Assembly: GCA_014189435.1 (NCBI GenBank)
Contig: CP050293.1
Span: 1,803,001-1,867,000, forward strand
DNA from: Mesorhizobium loti
GTDB taxonomy: Bacteria; Pseudomonadota; Alphaproteobacteria; Rhizobiales; Rhizobiaceae
Direction of reading: 5' to 3'
DNA length: 64,000 bases
The position numbers were made by a program, and so were the translations under genes. Each line of letters begins with the position of its first letter. Within the stretch, counting starts at the first letter, position 1. The notes beneath the pieces are model-generated. The model was not told where the DNA came from and did not search any database. It worked only from the letters and a program-made list of their open reading frames with translations. Positions 18,798-29,408 of the stretch are shown here, in pieces.

Positions 18798-19922
18798 ATG
18801 TCAGTCCGCCGTCTCGCAGAAGCCAGCGTCCAGCCAGCATCCTTCGCCTTCAACCGGGCGAATGCCGCGGCCGCGAAGCAATGGATCAAGAAATACCCGA
18901 AGGGCCGTGAGCAGTCGGCCATCATTCCGCTTCTGATGATCGCACAGGAGCAGGAAGGCTGGGTGACGAAGGCGGCGATCGAGACGATTTCCGACATGCT
19001 CGGCATGCCGCGGATCCGCGGCCTCGAGGTCGCGACCTTCTACACGCAGTACCAGCTGAACCCGGTCGGTACCCGCGCCCACATCCAGGTCTGCGGCACC
19101 ACGCCCTGCATGCTGCGCGGCTCGGAAGCGTTGATGGATGTGTGCCGGTCAAAGATCCATCACGACCAGTTCCACACCAACGACAAGGGCACGCTGTCGT
19201 GGGAAGAGGTCGAATGCCTCGGCGCCTGCGTCAACGCGCCGATGGTCATGATCTTCAAGGACACTTTTGAAGACCTGACGCCGGAACGGCTGGCCGAAAT
19301 CATCGATCTCTACGGCGCCGGCAAGGGTGCTTCAGTGCCGGCGGGGCCGCAGAACGGCCGCACCGGTTCGGAGCCGGCCTCCGGCCTCACCACGCTGAAG
19401 AGCGAAAAGGCGATCCTCAAATCGACCCGTGACAGGGAAGCCAAGGCAGCGACCAAGGCCGCCCAGGCGGCGCCCGACGCGATCGTCGCTGCGCCCGTTC
19501 CGGCACCCGCCACCGCCCCAGTCGCGCCGTCCAGTGCCAGCAAGCCGGAGACCAAGGTCGAGCCGGCGACTGCTTTCAAGGCGCCGGAAACCAAGGCGCC
19601 GGCCGCGAAGGCTGCTGCCAAGCCGGCCAAGCCATCGCTGGAAGACAAGAACCGTCCAGCCGGGATCGCCAAGCCGGCGCTTGTCGACGACCTCAAGCTG
19701 ATCTCCGGCGTCGGGCCGAAGATCGAGGGCATCCTGCATACGCTCGGCATCTACACTTTCGCGCAGGTTGCGTCGTGGAAGAAGGCCGAGCGCGAGTGGG
19801 TGGACGGCTATCTCTCCTTCCATGGCCGCATCGATCGCGATGACTGGGTCAAGCAGGCCAAGGCGCTCGCCAAGGGCGGCGTCGCCGAATACATCCGCGT
19901 CTTCGGCAAAAAGCCGGTCTAG
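18798..19922 (+). CDS. nuoE: NADH-quinone oxidoreductase subunit E with an extra C-terminal domain
   Basis: 24-kDa-type subunit with the 2Fe-2S cluster N1a. 374 aa, roughly twice the usual NuoE length. Residues 1 to about 175 are the NuoE fold with the ligand cysteines in CGTTPCMLRG and CLGACVNAP. Residues about 180-295 form a low-complexity Ala/Pro/Lys linker. The last 75 residues (from DDLKLISGVGPKIEGILH) form a helix-hairpin-helix-like module. The same module ends the protein encoded at 21985-22677, so it is a shared domain rather than read-through. This long form is common in Hyphomicrobiales (family knowledge); its function in complex I is not known to me. Confidence 0.95.
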   Translation: MSVRRLAEASVQPASFAFNRANAAAAKQWIKKYPKGREQSAIIPLLMIAQEQEGWVTKAAIETISDMLGMPRIRGLEVATFYTQYQLNPVGTRAHIQVCGTTPCMLRGSEALMDVCRSKIHHDQFHTNDKGTLSWEEVECLGACVNAPMVMIFKDTFEDLTPERLAEIIDLYGAGKGASVPAGPQNGRTGSEPASGLTTLKSEKAILKSTRDREAKAATKAAQAAPDAIVAAPVPAPATAPVAPSSASKPETKVEPATAFKAPETKAPAAKAAAKPAKPSLEDKNRPAGIAKPALVDDLKLISGVGPKIEGILHTLGIYTFAQVASWKKAEREWVDGYLSFHGRIDRDDWVKQAKALAKGGVAEYIRVFGKKPV

Positions 19923-19935
19923 AGGTGGGCAACCA

Positions 19936-20580
19936 ATGAGCGTCTTCGGCAAAAAAGAGCAGGATACACAGCGTTCGGCGAACGCTGGGCGTCCGCTCGC
20001 CGGAAGCCCAGCTCGTCCGGCCGTAAGCCAGCAGCCCAGCCCTTATGTGATCTATCGCGAAGGCGAGACCGAGCGCCCCACTTTCCACGGCTCTTTCGCC
20101 GAACGGCATTGGCCAAAGTTCGGGGCAGCGGCATTCGCGCTGTTCATGGTTGTCTACTCGCTGATCTATGAAAACCGCGACCCGGCGACGATCCTGCTTG
20201 CCTCGCTGCTCGGCGGCGCAATCAGCTATTTTGTGCTCAGCATGTTTCGCAAGTCGGTCAATGATGTGCACACGGCGCGGACCGAGATATTCAGATCGCC
20301 GCGTTTCGCTGTCGGCGCGGCGCTCGGTTTCGGCTATTTCGTCTATTCGACGTTCCTGCGCAGCCCGGCTGTCTACGACAGCGAGATAGCGCAGGCGGTG
20401 TTCGACTATACGGACCCGCTGACGCCTTTCCGTGACGGCTTTCAGCAGCGGGATCTGTCGGCGGTTGCGACCTTGATCCTCAAGGCCGCAGGCATGATGG
20501 TCGCGGGCGGTGTGATTGTAAGAATGATTGCCAGGCGGCTGCTTGGCGAAGAAGCCGGGAGTGCCAACAATGCTGGCTGA
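19936..20580 (+). CDS. Uncharacterised membrane protein encoded between nuoE and nuoF
   Basis: A 214-aa protein I cannot assign to a characterised family. The first about 55 residues are polar and Pro-rich ([14 protein letters not shown]). Three or four hydrophobic segments follow, at about 62-80, 88-105, 125-140 and 180-197. It starts 13 bp after nuoE and overlaps nuoF by 11 bp, so it is co-translated with complex I. Position suggests an accessory or assembly role, which is inference. No Fe-S or nucleotide-binding motif is visible. Confidence 0.75.
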   Translation: MSVFGKKEQDTQRSANAGRPLAGSPARPAVSQQPSPYVIYREGETERPTFHGSFAERHWPKFGAAAFALFMVVYSLIYENRDPATILLASLLGGAISYFVLSMFRKSVNDVHTARTEIFRSPRFAVGAALGFGYFVYSTFLRSPAVYDSEIAQAVFDYTDPLTPFRDGFQQRDLSAVATLILKAAGMMVAGGVIVRMIARRLLGEEAGSANNAG

Positions 20581-21874
20581 CAAAGACCGCATCTTCACCA
20601 ACATCTACGGCCTGTTCGACAAGTCGCTGGCCGGCGCGATGGCGCGCGGCGCCTGGGACAACACGCCCGGCATCGTCGCCAAGGGGCGCGAGTGGATCGT
20701 CAACGAGATGAAGGCGTCTGGCCTGCGCGGCCGTGGTGGCGCCGGCTTCCCGACGGGTCTCAAATGGTCGTTCATGCCCAAGCAGAGCGACGGCCGGCCG
20801 AGCTATCTGGTCATCAATGCCGACGAATCGGAGCCCGGCACCTGCAAGGACCGCGACATCCTGCGCAATGACCCGCATACTTTGGTCGAAGGTGCGCTGC
20901 TTGCCGGTTTCGCCATGGGCGCGATTGCCGCCTACATCTATGTGCGCGGCGAGTTCATCCGTGAGCGCGAGGCGTTGCAGCGGGCCATCGAGGAGGCCTA
21001 CGAGGCCAAGCTGATCGGCAAGAACAACACGTCCGGCTATGATTTCGACATCTACATGCATCACGGCGCCGGCGCCTATATCTGCGGCGAGGAGACGGCG
21101 CTGCTGGAAAGCCTCGAAGGCAAGAAGGGCCAGCCCCGGCTGAAACCGCCATTCCCGGCCAATGTCGGCCTCTATGGCTGCCCGACCACCGTCAACAATG
21201 TCGAATCGATCGCGGTGGCGCCGACCATCCTGCGCCGCGGTGCGGCCTGGTTCTCGTCCTTTGGCCGTCCCAACAATGTCGGCACCAAGCTGTTTTGCAT
21301 CTCCGGCCACGTCAACAATCCGTGCACGGTCGAAGAGGCGATGTCGATCCCGTTCCGCGAACTGATCGAGGCGCATTGCGGCGGCATTCGCGGCGGCTGG
21401 GACAATCTCTTGGCGGTCATTCCGGGCGGCGCTTCGGTGCCGCTGGTGCCGGCCGAGCAGATCATCGACACGCCGATGGATTTCGACGCGCTGCGCGACC
21501 TCAAATCCGGCCTCGGCACGGCGGCTGTCATCGTCATGGACAAGTCGACCGATATCGTGAAGGCGATCGCGCGGCTTTCCTACTTCTACAAACACGAGAG
21601 CTGCGGCCAGTGCACACCGTGCCGCGAAGGCACCGGCTGGATGTGGCGGGTGATGGAGCGGCTGGTGCGCGGCGAGGCGCAGAAGCGCGAGATCGATATG
21701 CTGCTCGACGTGACCAAGCAGGTCGAGGGCCACACGATCTGCGCGCTGGGCGACGCGGCGGCATGGCCGATCCAGGGCTTGATGCGGCATTTCCGCGGCG
21801 AGGTGGAGCGGCGCATCGACGAGTTTTCGCGCAACGCGCACCGGGCCGAGCCGGTGATGGTGGCGGCGGAATAG
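20570..21874 (+). CDS. nuoF: NADH-quinone oxidoreductase subunit F
   Basis: 51-kDa-type subunit that binds NADH, FMN and the 4Fe-4S cluster N3. 434 aa. [13 protein letters not shown] near residues 62-74 is the FMN/NADH-binding glycine-rich motif; [19 protein letters not shown] follows at about 176-194. The cluster ligands are in [12 protein letters not shown] near 345. The ATG at 20570 overlaps the preceding membrane-protein gene. Confidence 0.97.
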   Translation: MLADKDRIFTNIYGLFDKSLAGAMARGAWDNTPGIVAKGREWIVNEMKASGLRGRGGAGFPTGLKWSFMPKQSDGRPSYLVINADESEPGTCKDRDILRNDPHTLVEGALLAGFAMGAIAAYIYVRGEFIREREALQRAIEEAYEAKLIGKNNTSGYDFDIYMHHGAGAYICGEETALLESLEGKKGQPRLKPPFPANVGLYGCPTTVNNVESIAVAPTILRRGAAWFSSFGRPNNVGTKLFCISGHVNNPCTVEEAMSIPFRELIEAHCGGIRGGWDNLLAVIPGGASVPLVPAEQIIDTPMDFDALRDLKSGLGTAAVIVMDKSTDIVKAIARLSYFYKHESCGQCTPCREGTGWMWRVMERLVRGEAQKREIDMLLDVTKQVEGHTICALGDAAAWPIQGLMRHFRGEVERRIDEFSRNAHRAEPVMVAAE

Positions 21875-21984
21875 ACGAATTTGTGAATGTGGGCGAAAGC
21901 CCGAAGCGAAATACGGGCAAGTGCCCGATTTGAAATACGGGACAACCGGGGCGGGGCGAACGAAAAAACGACGAGGAGAACTCT

Positions 21985-22677
21985 ATGGCGCCGTATTCGA
22001 CACCCAACCCGCTAATGCCCAATTTGGACCAGATCGAGAAGATGAACCAGGACTTGACCAGGATGATGCCGAAGGAGATGGCCAGCGCCGTCAACCTTCT
22101 CGTGCATCCCGTGGCGGGTGCGGCGGCGATGTCGGCGCTTGGCCTCGGGCTCGCCAACCACGCTTTCGGCGTCTGGCTCGGCGCGATTTCAGGCGCGGCG
22201 GAGGCTTCGCAACGGTTGCTGCAGCCGATCGTCGATGATTTCGAGGCGCGCATCGCGCAGTTCGACGACCCGAACTCTTCCTCCACCAGGGCGCGGGCGA
22301 CGGCGAAAACCATGATTGCCGAGGCGCAGTCCTTTGCGCAGGAAGTCACCGATATTGCCGCCAAGGAAGCCGCCACCATGGCACCGGTGGCAAATGCCGG
22401 TCCGGCAGACGGCGACGCCGCCGGTGTGCTGATGCCCGAGGATTTCAGGCAGCCCAATGCCATGGAGAAGCCGGCGAAACCGGCGGATCTCAAGGCGATA
22501 TCGGGTATCGGGCCCAAGCTGGAAAAGGTTCTCAACGGCCTCGGCATCTGGACCTATACCCAGATCGCGGCATGGACGCCGCAAGAGGTTGCCTGGGTCG
22601 AGGATTATCTGTCGCTCACCGGCCGCATCGGCCGCGACGATTGGACAGCCCAAGCGGCGGCGCTCGCCGTCAAGTGA
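21985..22677 (+). CDS. Small protein with a helix-hairpin-helix-like domain between nuoF and nuoG
   Basis: 230 aa. The N-terminal part is amphipathic and helical (repeated Met/Leu, AGAAAMSALGLGLA) and partly resembles phasin-type or coiled-coil proteins. The C-terminal about 65 residues (ADLKAISGIGPKLEKVLNG...) match the extra C-terminal domain of NuoE nearly residue for residue in pattern: SGxGPK, a GIxTxxQxAxW segment and RIxRDDW. Preceded by GAGGAGAA and a 110-bp gap holding a small hairpin (21914-21927, CGGGCA/TGCCCG). It is part of the nuo operon, so an accessory role in complex I is inferred. Confidence 0.8.
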   Translation: MAPYSTPNPLMPNLDQIEKMNQDLTRMMPKEMASAVNLLVHPVAGAAAMSALGLGLANHAFGVWLGAISGAAEASQRLLQPIVDDFEARIAQFDDPNSSSTRARATAKTMIAEAQSFAQEVTDIAAKEAATMAPVANAGPADGDAAGVLMPEDFRQPNAMEKPAKPADLKAISGIGPKLEKVLNGLGIWTYTQIAAWTPQEVAWVEDYLSLTGRIGRDDWTAQAAALAVK

Positions 22678-22750
22678 ATGAAATGCCTGACGTGGTCTCG
22701 ACCGCGCCCGGAAAAAGAGATTGCGGGCACTCCGCAGGGGTTTGAGGCGA

Positions 22751-24832
22751 ATGGCAAAGCTCAAGGTCGACGGGAAAGAGATCACTGTACCCGACCACTA
22801 TACGCTGCTGCAGGCGGCGGAAGACGCGGGCGCGGAAGTGCCGCGCTTCTGCTTCCATGAGCGGCTGTCGATCGCCGGCAATTGCCGCATGTGCCTGATC
22901 GAGGTGAAGGGCGGGCCGCCCAAGCCGCAGGCGTCCTGCGCCATGAACGTGCGCGACCTGCGTCCCGGACCGAATGGCGAGGCGCCGGAAATCTTCACCA
23001 ACACGCCGATGGTCAAGAAGGCCAGGGAAGGCGTGATGGAGTTCCTGCTGATCAACCATCCGCTGGATTGCCCGATCTGCGATCAGGGCGGCGAATGCGA
23101 CCTGCAGGACCAGGCGATGGCCTTCGGTGTCGATTCCTCGCGCTATCATGAGAACAAGCGCGCGGTCGAAGACAAATACATCGGACCGCTGGTCAAGACG
23201 GTGATGAACCGCTGCATCCATTGCACGCGCTGCGTCCGCTTCACCACGGAAGTCGCCGGCATTTCCGAGCTTGGCCTGATCGGCCGCGGCGAGGATGCCG
23301 AGATCACCACCTATCTCGAACAGGCAATGACCTCTGAGCTGCAGGGCAATGTCATCGACCTTTGCCCGGTCGGCGCGCTGACCTCGAAGCCGTTCGCCTT
23401 CCAGGCGCGGCCGTGGGAACTGACCAAGACCGAATCCATCGACGTGATGGATGCCGTTGGCTCGGCGATCCGCGTCGACAGCCGGGGCCGAGAAGTGATG
23501 CGCATCCTGCCGCGCGTCAACGAAGCGGTGAACGAGGAGTGGATTTCCGACAAGACCCGCTTCATCTGGGACGGATTGCGCACGCAACGCCTCGACCGAC
23601 CCTATGTGCGTAAGGACGGCAAGCTGGTTCCCGCGAGCTGGGCCGAGGCCTTTGCCGCGATCAAGGACGCGGCTTCGAAGGCGGCACCCGAAAAGATCGG
23701 CGCCATATCGGGCGATCTCGCCGCCGTTGAAGAAATCTACGCGCTCAAGCTGCTGATGGCTTCGCTCGGTTCGAAGAATACCGATTGCCGCCAGGATGGC
23801 GCCGCACTCGATCCGGCGCTCGGGCGCGCCAGCTATATCTTCAACCCGACCATCGAAGGCATCGAGCAGGCCGATGCGGTGCTGATCATCGGCGCCAACC
23901 CGCGCTATGAAGCTTCGGTGCTCAACGCCCGCATTCGCAAGCGCTGGCGGATCGGCAATCTGCCGGTCGGCGTCATCGGCGATGTCGGCGATACGCGCTA
24001 CGACTACGAACAGCTGGGCGCCGGGCCGGAATCGCTGAAGGATCTGGCCGATGGTAATGGCAAGTTCTTCCAGACGCTGAAGAAGGCGACGCATCCGCTG
24101 ATCATTGTCGGCCAGGGCGCTTTGGCGCGTGCAGACGGCGCGGCCGTGCTCGGCCAGGCGGCCAAGCTCGCCGCCGCCGTCAACGCTGCCCGCGCGGACT
24201 GGAATGGCTTTGCCGTGCTGCACAATGCGGCCGGACGTGTCGGCGGCCTCGATCTCGGCTTCGTGCCGGGCGAGGGCGGCAAGGATGTCGCCGGCATGCT
24301 GGGCGAGATGGAACTGCTGTTCCTGCTCGGCGCCGACGAGCTAGACATGGCTAAGACCGGCGGCGCCTTCGTCGTCTATATCGGCACGCATGGCGACCAG
24401 GGCGCACACCGCGCCAACGTCATCCTGCCGGCGGCTGCCTACACCGAAAAGTCGGCCACCTACGTCAACACGGAAGGCCGCGTGCAGCAGACCAACCGCG
24501 CCGGTTTCGCGCCGGGCGATGCGCGCGAGGACTGGGCGATTCTCAGGGCGCTGTCGGATGTGCTGGGCAAGAAACTGCCGTTCGATTCGCTGTCGCAGCT
24601 GCGCGCCAAGCTCTATGGCGAATACCCGCATCTGGCCCGCATCGATCAGGTCGCGACCGGCAATGCCGAGGACATCGCCAGGGTGGCGAAGCTCGGCGGG
24701 CGGCTGAACAAGGGCACCTTCACCTCGCCGGTGACGGATTTCTACCTGACCAACCCGATCGCGCGGGCATCGGCCGTGATGGCGGAATGCTCGGCGCTGG
24801 CCAAGAGCGGCTTCAAGCAGGCGGCGGAATAA
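22751..24832 (+). CDS. nuoG: NADH-quinone oxidoreductase subunit G
   Basis: 75-kDa-type subunit, 693 aa, holding several Fe-S clusters. N-terminal 2Fe-2S ligands [15 protein letters not shown] near residues 37-51, then [17 protein letters not shown] near 106-122 and [10 protein letters not shown] near 157. The rest is a molybdopterin-oxidoreductase-like domain without a molybdenum site. The ATG at 22751 ([11 protein letters not shown]) fits the family N-terminus; an earlier in-frame start at 22721 has no support. Confidence 0.97.
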   Translation: MAKLKVDGKEITVPDHYTLLQAAEDAGAEVPRFCFHERLSIAGNCRMCLIEVKGGPPKPQASCAMNVRDLRPGPNGEAPEIFTNTPMVKKAREGVMEFLLINHPLDCPICDQGGECDLQDQAMAFGVDSSRYHENKRAVEDKYIGPLVKTVMNRCIHCTRCVRFTTEVAGISELGLIGRGEDAEITTYLEQAMTSELQGNVIDLCPVGALTSKPFAFQARPWELTKTESIDVMDAVGSAIRVDSRGREVMRILPRVNEAVNEEWISDKTRFIWDGLRTQRLDRPYVRKDGKLVPASWAEAFAAIKDAASKAAPEKIGAISGDLAAVEEIYALKLLMASLGSKNTDCRQDGAALDPALGRASYIFNPTIEGIEQADAVLIIGANPRYEASVLNARIRKRWRIGNLPVGVIGDVGDTRYDYEQLGAGPESLKDLADGNGKFFQTLKKATHPLIIVGQGALARADGAAVLGQAAKLAAAVNAARADWNGFAVLHNAAGRVGGLDLGFVPGEGGKDVAGMLGEMELLFLLGADELDMAKTGGAFVVYIGTHGDQGAHRANVILPAAAYTEKSATYVNTEGRVQQTNRAGFAPGDAREDWAILRALSDVLGKKLPFDSLSQLRAKLYGEYPHLARIDQVATGNAEDIARVAKLGGRLNKGTFTSPVTDFYLTNPIARASAVMAECSALAKSGFKQAAE

Positions 24833-24834
24833 GC

Positions 24835-25878
24835 ATGGACACTTTCTTCTCCTTCTACGTGCTGCCGGCGCTGCTGATCCTCTTGAAGTCGGTCGTGTTG
24901 ATCGTCGTGCTTTTGGTCTTCGTCGCCTACATCCTCTACGCCGATCGCAAGATCTGGGCGGCGGTGCAGCTGCGCCGCGGCCCGAACGTCGTCGGCCCCT
25001 GGGGTACGCTGCAGGCTTTCGCCGATCTGTTGAAATTCGTCTTCAAGGAACCGATCATTCCCTCGGGCGCCAACAAGGGCGTCTTCCTGCTGGCGCCGCT
25101 GGTCTCGGCGGTGCTGGCGATCTCCGCCTGGGCGGTCATTCCGGTCAACGAGGGCTGGGCGATCGCCAACGTCAATGTCGGCATCCTCTATGTCTTCGCC
25201 ATCTCCTCGCTCGAGGTCTATGGCGTCATCATGGGCGGCTGGGCGTCGAACTCGAAATATCCGTTCCTCGGCGCGTTACGTTCGGCGGCTCAGATGGTGT
25301 CCTACGAAGTCTCGATCGGCTTCGTCATCGTCACCGTGCTGCTCACCGCCGGCTCGCTCAACTTGACCGATATCGTGCTGTCGCAGCATGATGGAATTGG
25401 TACGCGGCTTGGCCTGCCCAACACCTTCCTCGACTGGAATTGGCTGGCGCTGTTCCCGATGTTCATTATCTTCTTCATCTCGGCGCTGGCCGAGACGAAC
25501 CGCCCGCCCTTCGATCTGGTGGAAGCCGAATCGGAACTGGTCGCCGGCCACATGGTCGAATATTCGTCGACACCGTTCCTGCTGTTCTTCCTCGGCGAAT
25601 ATGTCGCCATCGTGCTGATGTGCGCGCTGGCCACCATCCTGTTCCTCGGTGGCTGGCTGCCGCCCTTCGACTTCGCGCCGTTCACCTGGGTGCCGGGCGT
25701 CATCTGGTTCGTGCTGAAAGTCTGCTTCGTGTTCTTCGGCATCTCCATGGTGAAGGCCTTCGTGCCGCGCTACCGTTACGACCAGCTGATGCGGCTTGGT
25801 TGGAAAGTGTTCCTGCCGATCTCGCTGTTCATGGTGGTCGCCACCGCAGCCTTCCTCAAGATCACGGGGTTTGCGTGA
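24835..25878 (+). CDS. nuoH: NADH-quinone oxidoreductase subunit H
   Basis: Membrane subunit at the quinone entry channel of complex I, 347 aa with about eight transmembrane helices. Conserved [19 protein letters not shown] near residues 32-50 and [20 protein letters not shown] near 217-236 are diagnostic. The ATG is 2 bp after the nuoG stop. Its TGA shares one base with the nuoI ATG. Confidence 0.97.
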   Translation: MDTFFSFYVLPALLILLKSVVLIVVLLVFVAYILYADRKIWAAVQLRRGPNVVGPWGTLQAFADLLKFVFKEPIIPSGANKGVFLLAPLVSAVLAISAWAVIPVNEGWAIANVNVGILYVFAISSLEVYGVIMGGWASNSKYPFLGALRSAAQMVSYEVSIGFVIVTVLLTAGSLNLTDIVLSQHDGIGTRLGLPNTFLDWNWLALFPMFIIFFISALAETNRPPFDLVEAESELVAGHMVEYSSTPFLLFFLGEYVAIVLMCALATILFLGGWLPPFDFAPFTWVPGVIWFVLKVCFVFFGISMVKAFVPRYRYDQLMRLGWKVFLPISLFMVVATAAFLKITGFA

Positions 25879-26369
25879 TGTCCGCTCTGTCCCAAGCCGC
25901 AAAATCGCTGCTGCTGCAGGATTTCGTCAGCGCCTTCTTCCTGTCGATGCGCCAGTTCTTCGCGCCGAAGGAGACGATCAACTATCCGCACGAGAAGGGG
26001 CCGACCAGCCCGCGCTTCCGGGGCGAGCACGCGCTGCGCCGCTATCCCAATGGCGAGGAACGCTGCATCGCCTGCAAATTGTGCGAGGCGATCTGCCCGG
26101 CGCAGGCCATCACCATCGAGGCCGGCCCGCGCCGCAATGACGGCACGCGCCGCACGGTGCGTTACGACATCGATATGGTGAAGTGCATCTATTGCGGCTT
26201 CTGCCAGGAAGCCTGCCCGGTCGACGCCATCGTCGAGGGGCCGAATTTCGAATTCGCGACGGAGACGCGTGAGGAACTTTACTACGACAAGGACAAGCTG
26301 TTGGCGAATGGCGACCGGTGGGAGCGCGAACTGGCGCGCAACATCTCGCTGGACTCGCCGTACCGCTGA
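25878..26369 (+). CDS. nuoI: NADH-quinone oxidoreductase subunit I
   Basis: Ferredoxin-like subunit with two 4Fe-4S clusters (N6a, N6b), 163 aa. [12 protein letters not shown] near residues 63-74 and [12 protein letters not shown] near 102-113 are the two cluster motifs. Start overlaps the nuoH stop by one base. Followed by the largest gap inside the nuo operon, which contains two hairpins. Confidence 0.97.
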   Translation: MSALSQAAKSLLLQDFVSAFFLSMRQFFAPKETINYPHEKGPTSPRFRGEHALRRYPNGEERCIACKLCEAICPAQAITIEAGPRRNDGTRRTVRYDIDMVKCIYCGFCQEACPVDAIVEGPNFEFATETREELYYDKDKLLANGDRWERELARNISLDSPYR

Positions 26370-26424
26370 TATTTGACGCATGGACGGGGCGAGGGGCCTC
26401 GTCTAAGGAAACACGCAACTTGCC

Positions 26425-26469
26425 GACCGGAGGCGGTCGCAAAAATCGAACAGGACGAACGTCCTGTTT
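26425..26469 (+). other. Two tandem hairpins in the nuoI-nuoJ gap
   Basis: The 124-bp gap between nuoI and nuoJ contains GACCG-GAGG-CGGTC (26425-26438) and a perfect 8-bp stem AACAGGAC-GAAC-GTCCTGTT (26450-26469). Neither is followed by a clear T-tract, so they look more like mRNA-processing or attenuation structures than terminators. Function is inference. Confidence 0.55.
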
Positions 26470-26493
26470 CGGATAGGAACCCGGGGGAACCCC

Positions 26494-27114
26494 ATGCTGA
26501 GTGGACTAGAGGCGGCCTTTTTCTACCTCTTCGCCTTTGTCGCGGTGGCGTCGGCGTTCATGGTCATTTCGTCGCGCAACCCCGTGCATTCGGTGCTGTT
26601 CCTGATCCTGACCTTCTTCAATGCCGCCGGGCTGTTCATGCTGACCGGCGCCGAGTTCCTGGCGATGATCCTGCTCGTCGTCTATGTCGGCGCGGTGATG
26701 GTGCTGTTCCTGTTCGTCGTCATGATGCTCGACGTCGATTTCGCCGAGATGAAGGAAGGCGCCCTGCAATATGCACCGATCGGCGCGCTGGTCGGTCTGA
26801 TCCTGGCGGCGGAGCTGATCGTCGTGCTGGGCGGCTACACCTTCGCACCGCAGCTTGCCTCGACGATCTCCAAGCCCATTCCGGATCTCGCGACGCGGAC
26901 CAACACGGCCGCGCTCGGCGACATCCTCTATACGGACTACCTCTACTACTTCCAGATTTCGGGCCTCGTGCTTCTGGTGGCCATGATCGGCGCCATCGTG
27001 CTGACGCTGCGCCATAAACCTGGCGTCAAGCGGCAGTCGATCGCAGCCCAGGTCGGCCGCACGCCGGCGACCGGCATGGAAATCCGCAAGGTCAAGACAG
27101 GCGAGGGACTCTGA
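26494..27114 (+). CDS. nuoJ: NADH-quinone oxidoreductase subunit J
   Basis: Membrane subunit of complex I, 206 aa with five predicted helices. [18 protein letters not shown] and [17 protein letters not shown] near residues 45-83 are the family signature, including the pi-bulge helix 3. The C-terminal tail is polar. Starts with a good GGGGGAAC upstream region. nuoK follows after one base. Confidence 0.96.
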   Translation: MLSGLEAAFFYLFAFVAVASAFMVISSRNPVHSVLFLILTFFNAAGLFMLTGAEFLAMILLVVYVGAVMVLFLFVVMMLDVDFAEMKEGALQYAPIGALVGLILAAELIVVLGGYTFAPQLASTISKPIPDLATRTNTAALGDILYTDYLYYFQISGLVLLVAMIGAIVLTLRHKPGVKRQSIAAQVGRTPATGMEIRKVKTGEGL

Positions 27115-27115
27115 G

Positions 27116-27424
27116 ATGGTTGTCGGCATCGCGCATTATCTGACCGTATCGGCTGTTCTGTTCACGCTCGGCGTGTTCGGCATCTTCCTGAACCGCAAGA
27201 ACGTCATCGTCATCCTGATGTCGGTCGAGCTGATCCTGCTTGCGGTCAACATCAATTTCGTCGCCTTTTCGGCGGCACTCGGCGATCTGGTCGGCCAGGT
27301 GTTCGCGCTGTTCGTGCTGACGGTCGCGGCGGCTGAGGCCGCCATCGGGCTTGCCATTCTCGTCGTCTTCTTCCGCAACCGCGGCTCGATCGCGGTCGAA
27401 GACGTGAACATGATGAAGGGTTGA
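27116..27424 (+). CDS. nuoK: NADH-quinone oxidoreductase subunit K
   Basis: Small antiporter-like membrane subunit, 102 aa with three helices. Conserved membrane glutamates are in [12 protein letters not shown] near residues 36-47 and [14 protein letters not shown] near 66-79. Normal length. Sits one base after nuoJ and 10 bp before nuoL. Confidence 0.96.
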   Translation: MVVGIAHYLTVSAVLFTLGVFGIFLNRKNVIVILMSVELILLAVNINFVAFSAALGDLVGQVFALFVLTVAAAEAAIGLAILVVFFRNRGSIAVEDVNMMKG

Positions 27425-27434
27425 CGGAACCACC

Positions 27435-29408
27435 ATGTATCAGGCCATCGTCTTCCTTCCCCTGCTCGGCTTCCTGATCGTCGGCCTGTTCGGCACGTCG
27501 CTCGGCGCCAAGGCGTCCGAATACATCACCTCCGGTTTCCTGGTGATCGCGGCGGTGCTGTCGTGGGTCGCTTTCTTCACCGTCGGCTTCGGCCATGGCG
27601 AGGTGTTCACCGTGCCGGTGCTGCGCTGGATCCAGTCAGGCGGACTGGAAGCGTCCTGGGCGCTGCGGATCGACACGTTGACGGTGGTGATGCTGGTGGT
27701 GGTCAACACCGTGTCGGCGCTGGTTCATATCTATTCGATCGGCTACATGCACCACGATCCGAACCGGCCGCGCTTCTTCGCCTATCTGTCGCTGTTCACC
27801 TTCGCCATGCTGATGCTGGTGACGGCGGATAACCTCGTGCAGATGTTCTTCGGCTGGGAAGGGGTTGGTCTCGCCTCCTACCTGCTGATCGGCTTCTGGT
27901 ACAAGAAGCCGTCGGCCAATGCCGCGGCAATCAAGGCCTTCGTCGTCAACCGCGTCGGCGATTTCGGCTTCGCCCTCGGCATCTTCGGCTTGTTCGTGCT
28001 GTTCGGCTCGGTCAATCTCGGCACCATCTTCGCCAATGCGGCAACGTTCATTCCCGCTGAAGGCTCGCCACAGGGCGCCGCCGTGCTGACCTTCCTTGGT
28101 CATGCGCTGGACAAGCAGGCGGCCATGACGGTCGTCTGCCTGCTCTTGTTCATGGGCGCCATGGGCAAGTCGGCGCAGGTGCCGCTGCACACCTGGCTGC
28201 CGGATGCCATGGAAGGCCCGACGCCGGTTTCGGCACTGATCCATGCCGCCACCATGGTGACGGCCGGCGTGTTCATGCTGGCGCGTCTGTCGCCGCTGTT
28301 CGAACTGTCGCATTCGGCGCTGACAGTGGTGACCTTCATCGGCGCCTTCACCGCCTTTTTCGCGGCCACGGTCGGTCTCGTCCAGAACGACATCAAGCGT
28401 GTCATCGCCTATTCGACCTGCTCGCAGCTCGGTTACATGTTCGTCGCGCTCGGCGTCGGCGCCTATGGCGCGGCGATCTTCCACCTGTTCACGCATGCCT
28501 TCTTCAAGGCCCTGCTGTTCCTCGGCTCGGGCTCGGTCATCCATGCCGTCTCCGACGAGCAGGACATGCGCAAGATGGGCGGCCTGCGCAAGCTGATCCC
28601 GACCACCTACTGGATGATGGTGATCGGCACGCTGGCACTGACCGGCGTCGGCATCCCGGTGACGGTTATCGGCACCGCCGGCTTCTTCTCCAAGGACGCC
28701 ATCATCGAAAGCGCCTTTGCCAGCCACAATTCGGTTGCCGGCATGGCCTTCGTGTTGCTGGTCATCGCCGCCTGCTTCACCTCCTTCTACTCATGGCGGC
28801 TGATCTTCATGACCTTCCACGGAAAGCCGCGGGCGAGCCACGAGGTGATGCACCATGTCCATGAATCGCCGCCGGTGATGCTGGTGCCGCTGTTCATCCT
28901 GGCGGCAGGCGCACTGTTTGCCGGCATCATCTTCCACGGCGCCTTCATCGGCGAGGGCTATGCCGAGTTCTGGAAGGCGTCCCTGTTCACGCTGCCGGAA
29001 AACCACATCCTGCACGAGATTCACGAACTGCCGCTGTGGGTCGAGCTGTCGCCCTTCATCGCCATGCTGATCGGCTTCGCGCTGGCCTGGAAGTTCTACA
29101 TCCGGTCACCGGATTTGCCCCGAAGCGTCGCCGCCAACCATCGCTTGCTCTACGCCTTCCTGCTCAACAAGTGGTATTTCGACGAGCTCTACGATTTCCT
29201 GTTCGTGCGGCCCGCCAAGCGCCTCGGCCATTTCCTGTGGAAGACCGGCGACGGCGCCATCATCGACGGCCTTGGCCCTGATGGCATTTCGGCGCGCGTC
29301 GTCGATGTCACCAACCGGGTCGTCAAGCTGCAGACCGGCTACCTCTACCATTATGCCTTCGCCATGCTGATCGGCGTTGCCGCACTCGTCACCTGGATGA
29401 TGCTCTGA
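27435..29408 (+). CDS. nuoL: NADH-quinone oxidoreductase subunit L
   Basis: Mrp-antiporter-like proton-pumping subunit, 657 aa. It has the [20 protein letters not shown] segment near residues 134-153, [20 protein letters not shown] near 255-274 and a long C-terminal part that includes the lateral amphipathic helix. The stop TGA shares its A with the nuoM ATG. Confidence 0.97.
   Translation: MYQAIVFLPLLGFLIVGLFGTSLGAKASEYITSGFLVIAAVLSWVAFFTVGFGHGEVFTVPVLRWIQSGGLEASWALRIDTLTVVMLVVVNTVSALVHIYSIGYMHHDPNRPRFFAYLSLFTFAMLMLVTADNLVQMFFGWEGVGLASYLLIGFWYKKPSANAAAIKAFVVNRVGDFGFALGIFGLFVLFGSVNLGTIFANAATFIPAEGSPQGAAVLTFLGHALDKQAAMTVVCLLLFMGAMGKSAQVPLHTWLPDAMEGPTPVSALIHAATMVTAGVFMLARLSPLFELSHSALTVVTFIGAFTAFFAATVGLVQNDIKRVIAYSTCSQLGYMFVALGVGAYGAAIFHLFTHAFFKALLFLGSGSVIHAVSDEQDMRKMGGLRKLIPTTYWMMVIGTLALTGVGIPVTVIGTAGFFSKDAIIESAFASHNSVAGMAFVLLVIAACFTSFYSWRLIFMTFHGKPRASHEVMHHVHESPPVMLVPLFILAAGALFAGIIFHGAFIGEGYAEFWKASLFTLPENHILHEIHELPLWVELSPFIAMLIGFALAWKFYIRSPDLPRSVAANHRLLYAFLLNKWYFDELYDFLFVRPAKRLGHFLWKTGDGAIIDGLGPDGISARVVDVTNRVVKLQTGYLYHYAFAMLIGVAALVTWMML

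Noticed and set aside
18798..19922. NuoE extension as a frameshift or fusion artefact
   Set aside because: Frame is continuous, the linker is low-complexity, and the terminal module recurs in another protein of the operon, so it is a real domain.
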